A stretch of 64,000 bases of DNA from Puccinellia tenuiflora (GCA_012064385.1 QRDG01000479.1:181434-245433); one strand, 5' to 3'. Shown: positions 1 through 12,679, counted from the first letter of the stretch. The notes: generated by a model from the sequence alone, not told the origin. Numbers and translations: made by a program.

Positions 1-426
1 CTATTCATCGTTGTAACAAAGTGATGTGTGGTGCAGGTGAAGTATTCACACCTTGACATTGCTGGAAGGCCAGTGCTTGTCTTGGAGAAGCGTGATGTTA
101 TTCCAGAGCACAATTTGCATTTCCAGGTTTGTCTATCATTGGCCATTAGTTTGTACACTTGTTTGATGCTAATTTTGAACTATGCCAATTTTTTAACCTA
201 ACTGAATAATCTGAAAAAAGGATTGTAACAATAGTTCTCATCACATGCACCATAATGCTTGAGTTATCAATAGTCCTTGTGTTATCAGCAATGCCTCCTG
301 TGAGTTGTTTGTGCACTAGTACCTAACTATTTATGTGATGTTGTGAATGTAAATAACTATTTGTTGATTCCATTGCAATATGCAGGTGTACTACAAATTC
401 AATAACATCGCTCTTCTCATTGAGCC

Positions 427-558
427 TGTTGGTTCTTGAGAGATTTCTGGAAACTGAACCCATTTTTTACTTTCCTCTTCACCTAGTGATATACATACAG
501 GTTTTACAGTTGGGCCCTCATAAAACACACACCTCTTACAACTCTAGCCCTCACTACA
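427..558 (-). repeat. Copia 3' LTR
   Basis: 132-bp terminal repeat, starting TGTTGG and ending ACTACA on the + strand. It differs from the partner LTR at three sites. Confidence 0.95.
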
Positions 559-565
559 CTCCCCC

Positions 566-3500
566 TCAAGATGGGGCAAATATATTTATGAGCCCCATCT
601 TGCTACATAATTTTTCAAAGGATACAACGCTAACCCCTTTTGTTAATACATCAGCAAGTTGATTCTCAGATCTAACAAAGCTAATTTGGAGAAGTCCCTC
701 ATCTAACTTCTCTTTTATAAAGTGTCTATCAATTTCAATATGTTTAGTCCTATCATGCTGAACTGGATTGTGGGCTATATTGATTGCAGCTTGATTATCA
801 CAATAAAGTTGTAGTGGATCACCACCATACAGTCTAAGTTCAGATAATAGTATCTTCAACCATGTCAATTCACATAATCCTGGAGCCATGGACCTAAGTT
901 CTGCTTCAGCAGTAGATCGTGCCACCACACTTTGTGTTTTGCTTCTCCAACTGACTAGATTACCACCAACGAAAATACAGTAGCCAGATGTGGACCTTCT
1001 ATCATCTAGGCATCCAGCCCAGTCAGCATCAGCATAACCCTCTATTTTTAAGTGTCCATGACTAGAAAATAGAACCCCTCTTCCCGGACAACTCTTGAGA
1101 TATCTGAGTATTCTGTGAACAGCATCTAAATGACTTGATCTCGGGTCATGCATGAATCGGCTTACCACACTAACAGCATAAGAAATGTCCGGTCTTGTAT
1201 GCGATAAATAAATTAGCCGACCAACTAACCTTTGATATTAATATTTTTCCACGGGATCACCCAATTCTGCTAGAGTATGATGATTCTGCTCAATTGGAGT
1301 TGTCACTGGTCTACAATTTAGCATGCCAGTTTCAGCAAGTAAATCGAGTACATATTTTCTTTGCGACATATAAATATCTTGTGATCCATATACAACCTCA
1401 ATTCCCAGGAAATAATGAAGAAAACCCAGATCCTTGACTTCAAATGACTTGGCCAACATCTTCTTTAGGCATGCTATCCCATCATCATCATTACCTGTGA
1501 TCACAATATCATCCACATACACAACAAGGATAACAATTTTTCCACTCTGGTGTTTAAAGAACAAGGTGTGATCTGCATTGCTGGTGATAACCCAAGGAGC
1601 ATATCTCCTTCCTAAATCGTCCAAACCACGCTCTAGGTGAATGTTTCAAACCATATAGGGATTTTTGTAACCTACACACTTTACCCTCTGTCTCTTGTGT
1701 ACCAAACCCAGGTGGATCTCCATATAAACCTCTTCCTCCAAATCTCCATGAAGAAAAGCATTTTTTTTACATCCATTTGAAATAATTTCCACTTATTATT
1801 TGCTGCTATAGATATAAGTCCCCGAACAGTGTTCATTTTCGCCACTGGTGCAAAAGTTTCATCATAATCCACCCCATAAGTTTGGCTATACCCCTTTGCC
1901 ACTAATCGAGCTTTATATCTTTCTACCTTTCCCTTTGAGTTTTGTTTCACAGTAAATACCCACTTACAACCAACAGCCCTTTTATTAGGAGGAAGAGTAG
2001 CAAGTACCCAAGTCTTGTTCTTATCAAGTGCTTCCATCTCCTCTATCATAGCTGCTCTCCATTCTGCATATTGTTTCGCCTCCTGCCAATCACGTGGTAT
2101 AGGCAGAGTGGAATTCAGTGCAGCTATAAATGACTTATACTGGGAACCCAAAGATACATATGAGACATAGTTAGACATATTATATTGAGATAAATCTTTT
2201 GGTAATTTCCCTATAGTGGAACGTGGCTGCTTTCTGAGAGCAATATGAATATTTAATTCCTCCAATGGTAAGAGAAGTGCACCATCATTTTGAGAAGATG
2301 ACCCATGTACATCTGAGTGTTACACTTGGCAAGGTTTCTTGTGCTTGTATTGTAGGAGTTTCTTGAGCTTCACGATCACACCTAGATGGGATAACTTCCA
2401 CTTCAGATCGGAGTCTCCCTTTATACACCTGAACTTCTTGTTCTTCATTCTGTTTTGGCCACCTCACAGCTTCATTTGGTTCATCATTTTGCTCCCCCTG
2501 CACCTGTTCTTGCCCTGCATCCATCACACCCACATCATCATGTACATCTTATGTAGGTATAACTCCAACTATCATCTTTTGTGATATTGCATCACTATCT
2601 CCTCTACTATCATCTCCCCCTGTCCCGCAATCTTCATCTCCATCTGGGCTATCATCAGTAAACAAATCAGGAAATAATACATCAGTTAAGTCAGTAGGTT
2701 CTCCATAGAAGTGTTCATTTTCCCTAAAGGTAATATCCATGCTCACAAACATTCTCCTCTCCGATGGACACCAGCATTTATAGCCTTTTTGTTTACCAGA
2801 GTACCCAACAAACACACATTTTACAGCTCTCCGATCTAATTTCCCAACAGATGGTATGTGGTCTCTTACGAAACACACACAACCAAATACTCTTGGAGGA
2901 ACCACATAAGTTGTTTCCCCAGTTAGACACTCTATTGGTGTCTTGTATCCTAGCACTCTTGATGGCATTCTATTTATTAAATAAGCTGCCGTCATCACTG
3001 CGTCACTCCATAAAAATTTAGGAACATTCATAGCTATCATTAGACAGCGAGTGACTTCTAACAAATGCCTGTTCTTCCTCTCAGCTAAACCATTATGGTG
3101 AGATGCACCTGGGCAAGTGGTTTGATGAATAATCCTGAGATTGGACAAGTACCCATCAAATTCTTTGTTCACATAATCCGTGCCATTATCAGTGCAAAAT
3201 ATCTTCATACATGCATTATATTGAGTCCTGGTCATATTATGGAAGTCTCGAAAACACTCAAACACATCAGATTTACTCCTCAACACATAAACCCAGGTAA
3301 CTCTAGTGCAGCAATCAATGAAGGTAACAAAAGAACGATAACCATTTATAGATGAAACTCCACTAGGACCCCACACATCAGAGTGTACAGTCTGAAATGG
3401 TTCTGCACTTCTATTATCAGATAACAGGTAGGAACTTCTAATATGTTTCCCATACTCACAGGCATCACAAACAAGCTTTTCCTTATCAATCTTATTAAAG

Positions 3501-4217
3501 AGACTAGGATAAAGTTTACCCAAAGTACTGAAAGACATGTGTCCTAGTCTCCGATGAAGTAGCATAAATTCTTGCAATGGAGAATAGGAAAGAGCAGCTG
3601 CTACCACAGGGGATATATCATTGTCTAAGTAATACAGTCCTTCATGCATGCTCCCCCTCCCAAGCTCTCTTCCAGTCCCAATTTCCTGAAATAAGCACCA
3701 TGTTGGGTAAAAAATAGCAGCACAATTGAGCTCTTTTGTGATACAACTAATGGATAATAAGTTTATTGGGAACGACGGAACATGTAAAACAGATGATAAG
3801 GACATTTTAGGACCACACACAACTGTTCCTCTCCCCGTGACAGCTTGGGTAGAGTCATCTGCCAATTTCACACTTTGTCTCTTCACATCAGGAACATACA
3901 CTGAGAACTCCGTGTGAGATCCTGCCATATGTCTTGATGCACCAGAGTCAATTAGCCATTCTGCACTAGTATGATTTTGCTCATAATTCGCCAGATGGGA
4001 AGAAATATCACAGGTGTTTACTTCTCTAAATTTGCACCATTTCTCGCATTCATCAATGGTCATCTGGACCTTCATAGTCTGTGATGCATCCTTACTGGAT
4101 GCACAAGTATTTTTACTTCCCTTTGCATACCAGCCTTGTACATGTCCATGACCACCTCTCATCAACTCTGGACTAAATGCTCTCATATGCCTAGGTTGAC
4201 CGCCTTTAAAACACTTT
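566..4217 (-). pseudogene. Copia pol polyprotein remnant (protease, integrase, RT, RNase H)
   Basis: The reading starts near 4217 with a degraded gag zinc knuckle (KCFKGGQPRH, where the second Cys is now Gly). The aspartic protease site DSGASRHM lies in the 4186-2549 frame. The pre-integrase motif LHRRLGHMS and integrase motifs HSDVWGPS, DNGTDY and HNGLAERKNR follow in the same frame. Reverse transcriptase is split over frames 2265-1681 and 1624-1238, the latter holding the catalytic YVDDI. RNase H (ADADWAGC, TAEAEL, DNQAAI) occupies 1168-566. At least three frameshifts or stops separate these blocks, so no full polyprotein can be made. Nearly all of gag upstream of the zinc knuckle is absent. 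Confidence 0.9.
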
Positions 4218-4940
4218 CTGCCACTTTAATTCATTCCCTGCTTGCTAACTGCCCTGAACCACATCTTGTACTTGCCAATTGCCACAGAACTGCAGCGCTC
4301 AATCCTTCTTCCTTCCCCTTTCTCCTGACTCTGCAAGCACATAGTCACACACAAGCAGACCTCCCCTAGATCCGCTGTAGCCAAGCACCCACTCCTCTGG
4401 ACACATAGCAAGCACCTCAATTTGCTTCTTCCTGCAGCTGAGTCTCCGTGGTGTTCTTCCCCCTTCACACCTCTCCCTACCAAATCAAACTTTTCTACAG
4501 GCTACAGCCACAAGGAGGGACGATGCCTCCACTTCCAAGTCGCACCTCCACCAGTGCACTTGACCACAACGCTAGCTTCCCCACGGCACCTTCTCTGCTG
4601 CCGTCAGCCTCCGGCAGACCCGCTGGTCGTCCCACACGCTGCCGGCCGCTGGCTCCACACCTCCACAGCAATCCCTCTCTTCACTTCAGCCTCAAGGACA
4701 GTAGCAGCCGCAGCCCCTCTTCTCCTTCTTAAATTCCTGTTGCAACACACTCTGCTCCTCCAGCAATCCCGCCGGTTCCTCCTCCCAGGTACCAGCACAG
4801 CCCGCCACCGATTTACCTTAGGGAACCTGCCGCCCAACTCCACCTACTCCTATTTCTTCTCCACTCTAATCCAGCGCCTCGAAGAAATCTCAGCGTGCGA
4901 ACTGATTCACCGCCAACAAGGGCCGAGCGCCGCCGCCTCC
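4218..4940 (-). other. Copia 5' leader without gag
   Basis: About 720 bp between the primer-binding site and the degraded zinc knuckle. It is pyrimidine-rich on + and I recognise no gag (UBN2-type) sequence on the minus strand. Either gag was deleted, or leader-like or foreign DNA replaced it. Long open frames on + here look fortuitous. Confidence 0.5.
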
Positions 4941-4953
4941 GGCTCTGATACCA
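4941..4953 (-). other. Primer-binding site (initiator tRNA-Met type)
   Basis: Minus-strand reading TGGTATCAGAGCC directly abuts the 5' LTR; this is the standard sequence pairing with the 3' end of plant initiator methionine tRNA. It fixes the orientation of the element. Confidence 0.9.
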
Positions 4954-5085
4954 TGTTGGTTCTCGAGAGATTTCTGGAAACTGAACCCATTTTTTACCTT
5001 CCTCTTCACCTAGTGATATACATACAGGTTTTACAGTTGGGCCCTCATAAAACACACACCTCTTACAACTCTAGCCCTCACTATA
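4954..5085 (-). repeat. Copia 5' LTR
   Basis: 132-bp terminal repeat, partner of 427-558; it ends ACTATA instead of ACTACA. The initiator-tRNA primer-binding site follows directly on the minus strand. Confidence 0.95.
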
Positions 5086-6504
5086 GAGCCTTTGATGTTA
5101 ATTACTGGTTTCTTCCTCCTATTTATTGCCTGTATTGCCTACATGCATACTGACATGTCAATCTCAAAAATCTCCTTCTTATCTGGCAAAGCTGCAATGG
5201 GATGAGGTATGATTATTTTATGCCTCGAACCCTTCACAAGTTTTTAGGATCAAGGACTTCCAAGTTTTTTCTAGTCAATCATTTTTTCCATTAGTCACAG
5301 GGAAATATTTTTGGAGCAGTTTAATAACAAGGAAAACATTGAAGGGATGGATCGTTTCCCTAGAGGAGTTTAGTCTAGTACTCTAGTTCCACTGCCATAA
5401 TGGTGGCATTGGGATTCAAGGCTTTGATGCAGGGTTAAGAATTGTGTAGAGAAGTGCCGGATTACTGACATAAGCACTAATTAAGAATGTTTATGCTTGT
5501 AGTAAAGCTGGGTTTTGTACCTTTTGATCTACAAATGAGTTGGAGGAAAGGGGCCTTAGTCATGATAGAATCAATAAAATAAACTGTAATAGGAGTAGTA
5601 AATAGCTCAGGTTGCTAAAAGGATAAGACCTGCTTGATAACTTGACGGGGAACTTAGCGCCAGAGTTTAGATATACATAAAAGCATCAAGCTGATAATCC
5701 GTAAAGTCCCACAGTATTGCAGTTCAAACTTCAAACTCAATGGTTCATAGGTTTGTGTCATCACCATTGGTTTAAGTTGGAACAACATTGATTACAGGAA
5801 GTTTATGCATTGGAATCATGTTTTTTTTCTTTTAAATAAAGCGTTGGTGGTCATACTTGTGCAGTTCCGCCCTTTCTGTTTTTATCTCATATATAATTTG
5901 TTTTCTGTGGTGCTAATTTATAAAGGCTATTCCTTGTATAGGTGCAAGCTACTGTCCAGCAAATCCAGGGCATCTTTGACCAGTGCTTAGCAGTTCATGA
6001 TAAACTAGAAACCTCATTGCATGATTTGTCTAGGACAGGAGACACTAAATCATGTAAAGCAGCCCGTAAAGCTGCTGATGCACAGTTTAAGGAATTAGCG
6101 AAAGAGCTTAAGCCGTTGTTGATGTCTGTACAGTCATCCCCCCAGTCTTCTCAGATATGGCCGAAGGTTTGCTCAAGAAATTTGCTTATTAATTACTCGG
6201 GACATTTATGTTGTCATGTATTGCATATAACAGAATTAAATTTGCGTTATCTGGAATCTAAATCTTGACTCCCTTTCTGCATTTATTCTGATTAGAGTGC
6301 ACCATTTTGCTTACTGCTTGTGTTGTGCTGCAGTTAGAGGACCTGGTTGCAAAGGAAAGGGAGATGCAGGAGAAGCTCATGGCAAGGCATTCCACTGTGG
6401 TTGACAGTTTTAAGAAGAAGCTGCGCAGGCAAGATATAGAGAACCGGATCGCTCCCCAGCAGCAGAAAATTGCTACGCTGAGGCAAGAGGTTGAGTCTCT
6501 TTAA

Positions 6505-7240
6505 GAGTACCTTAGCGAGATATGATCAAATCCAGTGCCATCTTATTTCACTAGTGATTAGACTGAAGATCATCTGAGCTTTGTTTTGTTGAAACCGAAT
6601 ATACTCTTTAGATGTTGTTTTGTAAGCCATCGTCCTAGATCTTGAGACCGGGATTTGAATAGACCGTGTAACATGATAAGCACTGTAATGATTTTGGAAT
6701 CGATTAGAATCTTATATCATGAAAGAAACATGGGAACTACCGATTTGCGAGTGTACTGCGTATCTGCCCGTTGCTCAGTGGAACCATTTTCTCCATCAGA
6801 GTTGCCAGTGAAGTTCAGAAAAGAGTAGCAAGTGTTCAATTGTCTTCCAAGAGGGAGTGCCGCGTGCTCAAACAATTCAGGTCAAACCCCTTTCCTACTG
6901 GTGCCTGACAAGTAGAATTAGATTCCATTGCCGATTTCAACAAGAATATTTGAAGAGTATTGTCAGGTAATTTTCTGAGGTTCGAGTCTTTTATACCATG
7001 CTACATGAGGATATTCCCACATATTGGCCACTATATCGTGACTCTTCTTTCATTTCACTTACTTCGTGTCCTCAGTCTACGGCGATCTAAAATACAATTC
7101 CATTCTCGAACGAGAAAGAAGTGATGTGCAAGCCAATGCCATCTTTCTTTACTTGCTACTGTAGTTGCTCTAGACCTTTTCTCCTCCATGCATTGGATGA
7201 TCGATCTGACAACATCTCCTTTACTCAGTCGACGCTACAC
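6505..7240. other. 3' flank of OST1; nothing recognised
   Basis: Presumed 3' UTR (about 6505-6730) followed by unremarkable sequence. No open frame of interest on either strand. Confidence 0.4.
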
Positions 7241-7248
7241 TATAGCCA

Positions 7249-7464
7249 TTGCCGCCGGTGGATCCTGCCGAAGAGAAGATCATGGCGGATTGCGGCCACA
7301 GCTGCCATGTCGTGTGCGTTGGCTTCCATGTCGTGTGCTTCGACGCCTGGCTCTGCGCGCACTCCTCATGCCCATCGTGTCGCGCATCATCCTCGTATCT
7401 AATGATAATACATCCGCCGGGCACCTGCCTCCCAAGCCTAAATGATGCCGCATGTGCGAGGTGA
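7249..7464 (+). pseudogene. RING-H2 zinc-finger fragment (ATL-like)
   Basis: A 71-codon open stretch carries CGHSCHVVC, then CFDAWLCAHSSCPSCR. The spacing of the second half (C-x2-W-L-x2-H-x2-C-P-x-C-R) is that of the C-terminal half of a RING-H2 domain in ATL-type E3 ubiquitin ligases. The central HVVC block is repeated (CHVVCVGF, FHVVCFDAW), suggesting a small internal duplication. The first Cys pair and the membrane segment of an ATL protein are not visible, so this is a scrap and not a gene. Confidence 0.5.
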
Positions 7465-7705
7465 TGAAAAAGGCATCCTTCTCCTCCAACACCTGGTGCA
7501 CTAAAAGAAAATACCAGAACAAATAATTTGTATTTAACGAAGAACTTGATTATAGTTAGAACCAACGCACCGTAATAATTCAGACCTTAATACTAATATA
7601 ACCAATCGTATCGCATATAAAGTAAAAATTAAATATCACTAAGTTTTAATATAAATATCTTGTTTCCAACAAGCACTGATTTGTACATCAAACAATAAGA
7701 AAACC

Positions 7706-10700
7706 CTATGAATAAGATTTATTCTCATTTTCTTCGAAATCTTCCTTTTGACAGTTCGAAACTTCTTTTTGCTTTGGATGTGATACGCCAAGTGCGAAGA
7801 GCTCCGCCATAACCTCAATAGGCACACCTTTTGTTTCTGGCATCTTAAAACAAACAAATACAAAAGCCAATGCACAAACTATGGCATAAACCCCAAACAG
7901 ACCTGCAAGACCGATGTACCTCAGCAATATCGGAAGAGTATATGTGACAATGATGTCACAAACCCAAAAGGTTAAGCTGCATAGGGCCAAGCAGATGGCA
8001 CGAACTTTGTTGGGAAAAATCTCTGAGCATAAAATATTAGGAATTGGACCAAATCCCATTACAAAGATGCAGAAGTAGACGGCAACACTAATTGTTGAGA
8101 GCAACGCATGTAATTCAGCGCTCAGATTTATGATGTTGACGGTGACCAAAACAATGAGTGACACTACCAAGATGGGTATTGTGGCAATAAGTAATAGTCT
8201 GCATTACACAATGAAAAATAATTATTTCATCTTAACAAAAAATGAAATTAAATAAGTTAAGACATAATTAATTATAAATGGATTTTACCTTCTTCCCGTG
8301 CGATCCATAAGCCACATGGCAATACAAATAAAGGGAAGCATCAATAGAGTTGTAATAGCGCTCATTAAAATAGACACGGAAGAAGGGTTAATTCCAATCT
8401 TCGATAGAAGAACTCCAACACCAGCTTGTTGAAGTATCTCAGGTGTGTAATAAAGAATGCCATTGATGCCAGCAAACTTCATAAATCGTCAAGAAAAATA
8501 AAAATGATAAGATTATTCATGTGACATAGGTTGAACACAATAAAGAAATAGAAACTTTTATTTTTGGTTTAACATAAATCTTACATGCTTAAAGATATTG
8601 AACATAAAATTAATGGTTTGAATCATTAATGTGCTCTTTGGTTATTTTCCCTATCTTAGTTGTGAAGACATAAATCCAAAGATGTAAGAAAATGCTAAAA
8701 TAGTGTCACAAAAAAAAGAGACAATCACATAAAACTAAAATAAACATTTGTTTGATATTTAAATGGAAAATTTCTTTCAAAAATGGATTTGTAGTCGATT
8801 TATTCTTGTTGTAAGAAAAAACAAAAAAAATCCGTACCTGTTGAAGTATTTGTATTCCAACACCCAAGAATAATGCACGCTTTACTCCAGGATCAAATAG
8901 ATCCTTCCATTTTGTACTTTTAAAACCTTTCTCCGGTGAATAAATATCAATATTGTGATTTCCAGTCTGGTCCTGGTGAAAAACAGATTTATTGACCAAA
9001 GCAGTTGCTTTAACCAATTTCCCACTTGTTGGAACAAATAATAAAGTTTCATTTTCAGAATTTGGTACACATCCTTCATGTAGATATACTCGTTCCATCT
9101 CCCCTTCCATTTGCCCATCCAAACAATATTCCGATGGCATTTTCCAAGCCAACTGCCATCCTCCACCAATGTAGCCACTTTTGCGGCGTGCAAGCAAATT
9201 ATTTATTTTTGTGGATTTTGAATGAATAAGCTGTTCGTGCTCACTTTCGTCTCCATCATCTCTATGGTCTTCTGGTTCATGCTCATTGGGATATTCCTGA
9301 TTCTCCTCATCCCTTTCAACCAGACCTTGTTCCTCTACTTCGTCGAATATGTTGCCTGCCTCCTAGTATAGGAAAATGATAGTGTATTTAGAAGCAGTAT
9401 GGATTGGGCAAAATGCTAGAAAATATGAAATTAACAAAAAAAGTTACACATCACAATGTCTGAACAAACATAATGAATATAAATGTCCATTACATGGTTT
9501 AGTATGACCCAGTTCATTCTAAAAGGTTACAAAATAAACTAAAAATAATATGGTCGAGCATATATGTACATATGGATCAAAAAAATAAAAGCATGCAAGA
9601 ATTTAAACTCTATCTGTAACTAAACAACTTTTAAAAACATGTTAATGATTCCATTACCTCAAGGCTACTCCCGTGAAAACTACTAGTAATGTAGACAATC
9701 GGATCATAGTATGATGCTCCACGATTGATGGAATGACTAATGACTTTATCTTCTGTGTTCTGCCTCTTAAGTGGATAGGCAACACAATGCAAATCTTCTG
9801 GAAGTCCGTACAACTTTATTATTTCTTCACTGCATACCGATTTGTCATTTATCGATTTTTCATTTGTGCTAATTAGGTACTCCTCCATAGATGGAGTTGC
9901 ACCACCAACTCTCATTCCTTCCAAAAGACCGACCATTTCGCCTGTAGCAAAAGCAATGAATCAATATTAGTAATATAAAAAGTTGCATTATAATATGAGG
10001 ACAATGAAAATTTATGATTTCAATTGACGGATTGATATTAAAATATACCCGAGACATCTTCTTCTTTCCGTAGTCTTTGCAAAACTTTTTTCGCTTCATC
10101 CACTCTTCCTTGGCTCACAAGCCAGCTTGGTGTCTCGGGTAGATAGAATATAATTAATATGAAGTATATAACTGATGGTATCAATTGTATCCCAAGCATG
10201 ACTCTCCAGCTAACATTTGGCAGCATAGACATCCAAAACACCATGCAGTAAGATAAGAACATACCGGCTGAACCACTTAGTTGGGGAAATGTACTTAATT
10301 TTCCTCTAATTTTAGGAGGGGATGTCTCGACAATGTACAATGGAACAAGCGTGACTGCCAAACCAATACTAAATCCCTGAATAAGCCTCGCGAATAGCAG
10401 CATGTACACATGTTGAGACTGAAATATGACCAATAGTGCACTACCAAGAGATAATAGCGCCGAGGTAAGTAGCATCGTCCACCTGCCAAATCTGTCAGAT
10501 AACAATCCGGACAGTGTTGTAATTATCGTCGCCCCAAAAAGTGCCATTGCCATAATACATCCCTCAACCATCGGCATGCTATGTAGGTTAAACTCCTCTT
10601 TTATGTAAAACATAGCACCTGGCGATATCACAATAGTTCATAACCCGTTAGCAAGAAAATAAAGTTTGACCACCTCTATAGGAAAATTTTGAACTGTAAA

Positions 10701-11683
10701 AAATGCATAATGATGCACACTTATAGATTTATCGTGCATTGGAATGTGTTACTCTGCAAATATATATTAGTTCGTGCATAACAATATTAATAAATAACTC
10801 AAAGCTAGGCACTCAACATCTGTTGTGGATTACGTGGCAGTTCACATCAATTATATATCAACGATTAATTTATGATGCATCATGGGCTCTACCACCCTCC
10901 CATCTACCGTCTGTTCAAACTCTCAGACGTGGATCCATAGGCCGCACATGCATTATGGCTAGTTTCTGATGGTAGCGTGTTGTTAGTCCTAAATAAATGA
11001 TTTAAGCAAGGCCTTCGTGACGAGGTCATTGTGGCAAAATAATGATGTAAGAAATCATGATAATCCAAAATAAGATGTATGCTGGTATATCATAAGCTTT
11101 GTGCTTACGCATTAGTTTTTTCAAATATTTTTGTGAACTCAAAGGAACAGGTTGTGAACGTACATTACTTATTGAAGACTAAAAGTATGAAGCTGTACAG
11201 AAATTTTTCAGTCTACCTTTGAACAGGACGTGATAAAGATAATAAACAAATATGGCATGCAGTAGTATCCTCATAGAGTGTTGCTCCTTCCCAACACAAG
11301 AACTTTACCACATATGGTTAGTTATGTGATTCAATTACAAATTATAATATGCTAGACACTGAAGTGATATGTTGACATGCGGCCTCAACATGATGGATGA
11401 TATTAAGCCAAAAATTTAATCACTTGGCGGTGGTGTAATTTTTGGCTAGGCAGATCTCAACATGATTCCCACGATAATATAGCCAAACATTAACTACTTG
11501 GCCGAATTTTCCATATAGTTTCCCATGAAGATATACTAGAAATTAATCTATCGGGTGATCGACCAAAGATGCAAAAACAATGAAATAAACGGGCTGCTCT
11601 TCACCTGCAATACTCGCATTGTCCCAGCCTTGAAGCATGTTGCCGATGGACGCGACAAACGCAACAAGCACTGCACCGTCCAT
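7706..11683 (-). CDS. TMT: Tonoplast monosaccharide transporter / monosaccharide-sensing protein
   Basis: Six exons: 11605-11683, 10049-10618, 9658-9941, 8838-9362, 8289-8476 and 7706-8198, all with GT..AG introns and phases that join to a 712-residue open frame. The family imports glucose and fructose into the vacuole against protons. Seen: N-terminal SIGNMLQGWDNASIAG, six N-terminal helices with the RLIQGFSIGLAVTLVPLYI block and PETPSWLVSQGR after helix 6, a long acidic cytosolic loop (about residues 217-465; EVEEQGLVERDEEN, HEPEDHRDDGDESEHE), then GINGILYYTPEILQQAG, MDRTGRR, GFGPIPNILCSEIFP and C-terminal PETKG. The long central loop separates TMTs from ordinary hexose carriers. The first Met was chosen because it begins the conserved segment; another in-frame Met lies upstream. 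PETPSWL departs slightly from the common PESPRWL. No lesion seen; expression unknown. Confidence 0.9.
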
Positions 11684-11760
11684 CGTCCCCAAATCACGAA
11701 CCTTTCCGCATGCTGCAACAAGAACAAGAAGCATATAAGTTACATAGTCGTTCCTGCCTC

Positions 11761-11934
11761 ATTGGGGAGCTTCAGGCGTGCCAGTTGAGAGGCCCTTTAT
11801 AGTACTTACACATAAGAATATGAAGCTTCATATTCTTATGTGTAAGTACTATAAAGGGGCCTATATGAAGCTTGACAATTCTTATTTGTAAGTATGTAAA
11901 GGGCCTCTCAATTGGCTCGCCTGAAGCTCCCAAT
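11761..11934. mobile_element. Fold-back MITE upstream of the TMT gene
   Basis: The two ends are inverted repeats of about 60 bp (GGGAGCTTCAGGCG..., GAGAGGCCCTTTA...). The core holds a second, almost perfect hairpin centred on GAAGCTTC near 11823, with arms TATAGTACTTACACATAAG. It lies 78-251 bp upstream of the TMT start codon, so in the promoter or 5' UTR. No clear target duplication was identified; superfamily unknown. Confidence 0.65.
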
Positions 11935-12679
11935 GAGAATCTTTTGCCCCGTTTAAAAAAAAAGAAAGAATATGAAGAGAATCATGCATGTTTTCCACCT
12001 TATTTAGTATCTTACAATCATAAAATGCACGTAAGAACATACATTTAGTTATTTTCCCTGTTTCGGCTCATTTAAAAAAATGGCACGTAACTGATGTTAG
12101 TTGGCATGTACCTTAGCCTATACAAATTACAATTAAATCTGTGTGTGGGCGCCGATTAATGGAAAATAGACGGCATATAGGTGCAATGTTGTGAGTCGAA
12201 AGGCTTCCCTAGGTTTGAACACATATGTGTGCATGTATGGCTTCTCCTTTTGCAATCTAAGCGACTGTCATCCAACAAAAGTTTTCATCGGGGTCATCAT
12301 AAATTAGCCATATCATCCGTTTCAAAATACGTGATGTCCTGAAAAGGTTGTGCCATCAAGCCTCTTCTTATCGTAATTTTGTTATTTTTTATGCATTAGA
12401 CATCAGATTAATGTTGATACTGTCCCGTTTGGGATGGTCAAAACTTGATATTAGATGATTCATCCATAGGGCCAACACCTAGATGTGATGATCGAATAGA
12501 TATATATCTTACAATTGATTGTCACGAGCTACCTGGTGCAATTAGTACTGTAACATGTTTATGTTTTAGTGAGCCAGTAGCGATAATACAGAAACAAACA
12601 TAAATTATCATGGGGAGGGTGCAAACGACTGTAACTTAGAATATCCCCATGGCTACCGGTATAGTGCACAAAATTTTCT
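11935..12679. other. Gene-less stretch
   Basis: AT-rich sequence, no supported ORF. Near 12310 a short stretch (ATCCGTTTCAAAATACGTGA) resembles a Stowaway MITE end, but no partner end is visible. Confidence 0.35.

Larger units (their letters stand above)
427..5085 (-). mobile_element. Copia LTR retrotransposon, gag-less, inserted in the OST1 exon
   Basis: The element is bounded by two 132-bp LTRs (427-558 and 4954-5085) and a perfect 5-bp target duplication GAGCC (422-426 and 5086-5090). Orientation is minus: the primer-binding site lies at 4941-4953 beside the right LTR and a purine tract (reverse strand GAGGGGGAG, about 559-570) beside the left LTR. The LTRs differ at three positions, all C/T changes, one of which alters the terminal CA to TA at 5084. 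Domain order protease, integrase, reverse transcriptase, RNase H is Copia-type. Total length 4.66 kb is short because gag is missing. Confidence 0.95.
37..6504 (+). pseudogene. OST1: Ribophorin I / oligosaccharyltransferase subunit 1, 3' part, disrupted by a Copia element
   Basis: The intact family protein is an ER-membrane subunit of the complex that N-glycosylates nascent proteins. Visible exons are 37-126, 386-426 continuing at 5091-5206, 5942-6166 and 6334-6504, all with AG/GT borders and matching phase. The order is a luminal strand (VLEKRDVIPEHNLHFQ), a membrane helix (LITGFFLLFIACIAYMHT), then the cytosolic coiled-coil tail (LAKLQWDE, AHDKLE-like, ENRIAPQQQKIATLRQE). The second exon is cut by the Copia insertion after codons for LLIEP. 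After the insertion there is one extra A at 5170, shifting the frame before SPSYLAKLQWDE. The TAA at 6502 looks like a mutated Leu codon, because the following triplets still read EYLSEI then stop. Earlier exons lie left of the window. Identification is from recalled family sequence; the three lesions are seen directly. Confidence 0.88.

Noticed and set aside
4422..5153. 243-residue + strand open frame
   Set aside because: It crosses the Copia leader and LTR antisense to the element and ends in OST1 exon sequence; composition is not protein-like and no domain is visible.
7121..7565. Several overlapping ORFs as separate genes
   Set aside because: Only the 7249-7464 frame shows a domain (RING-H2); the others are its shadows.
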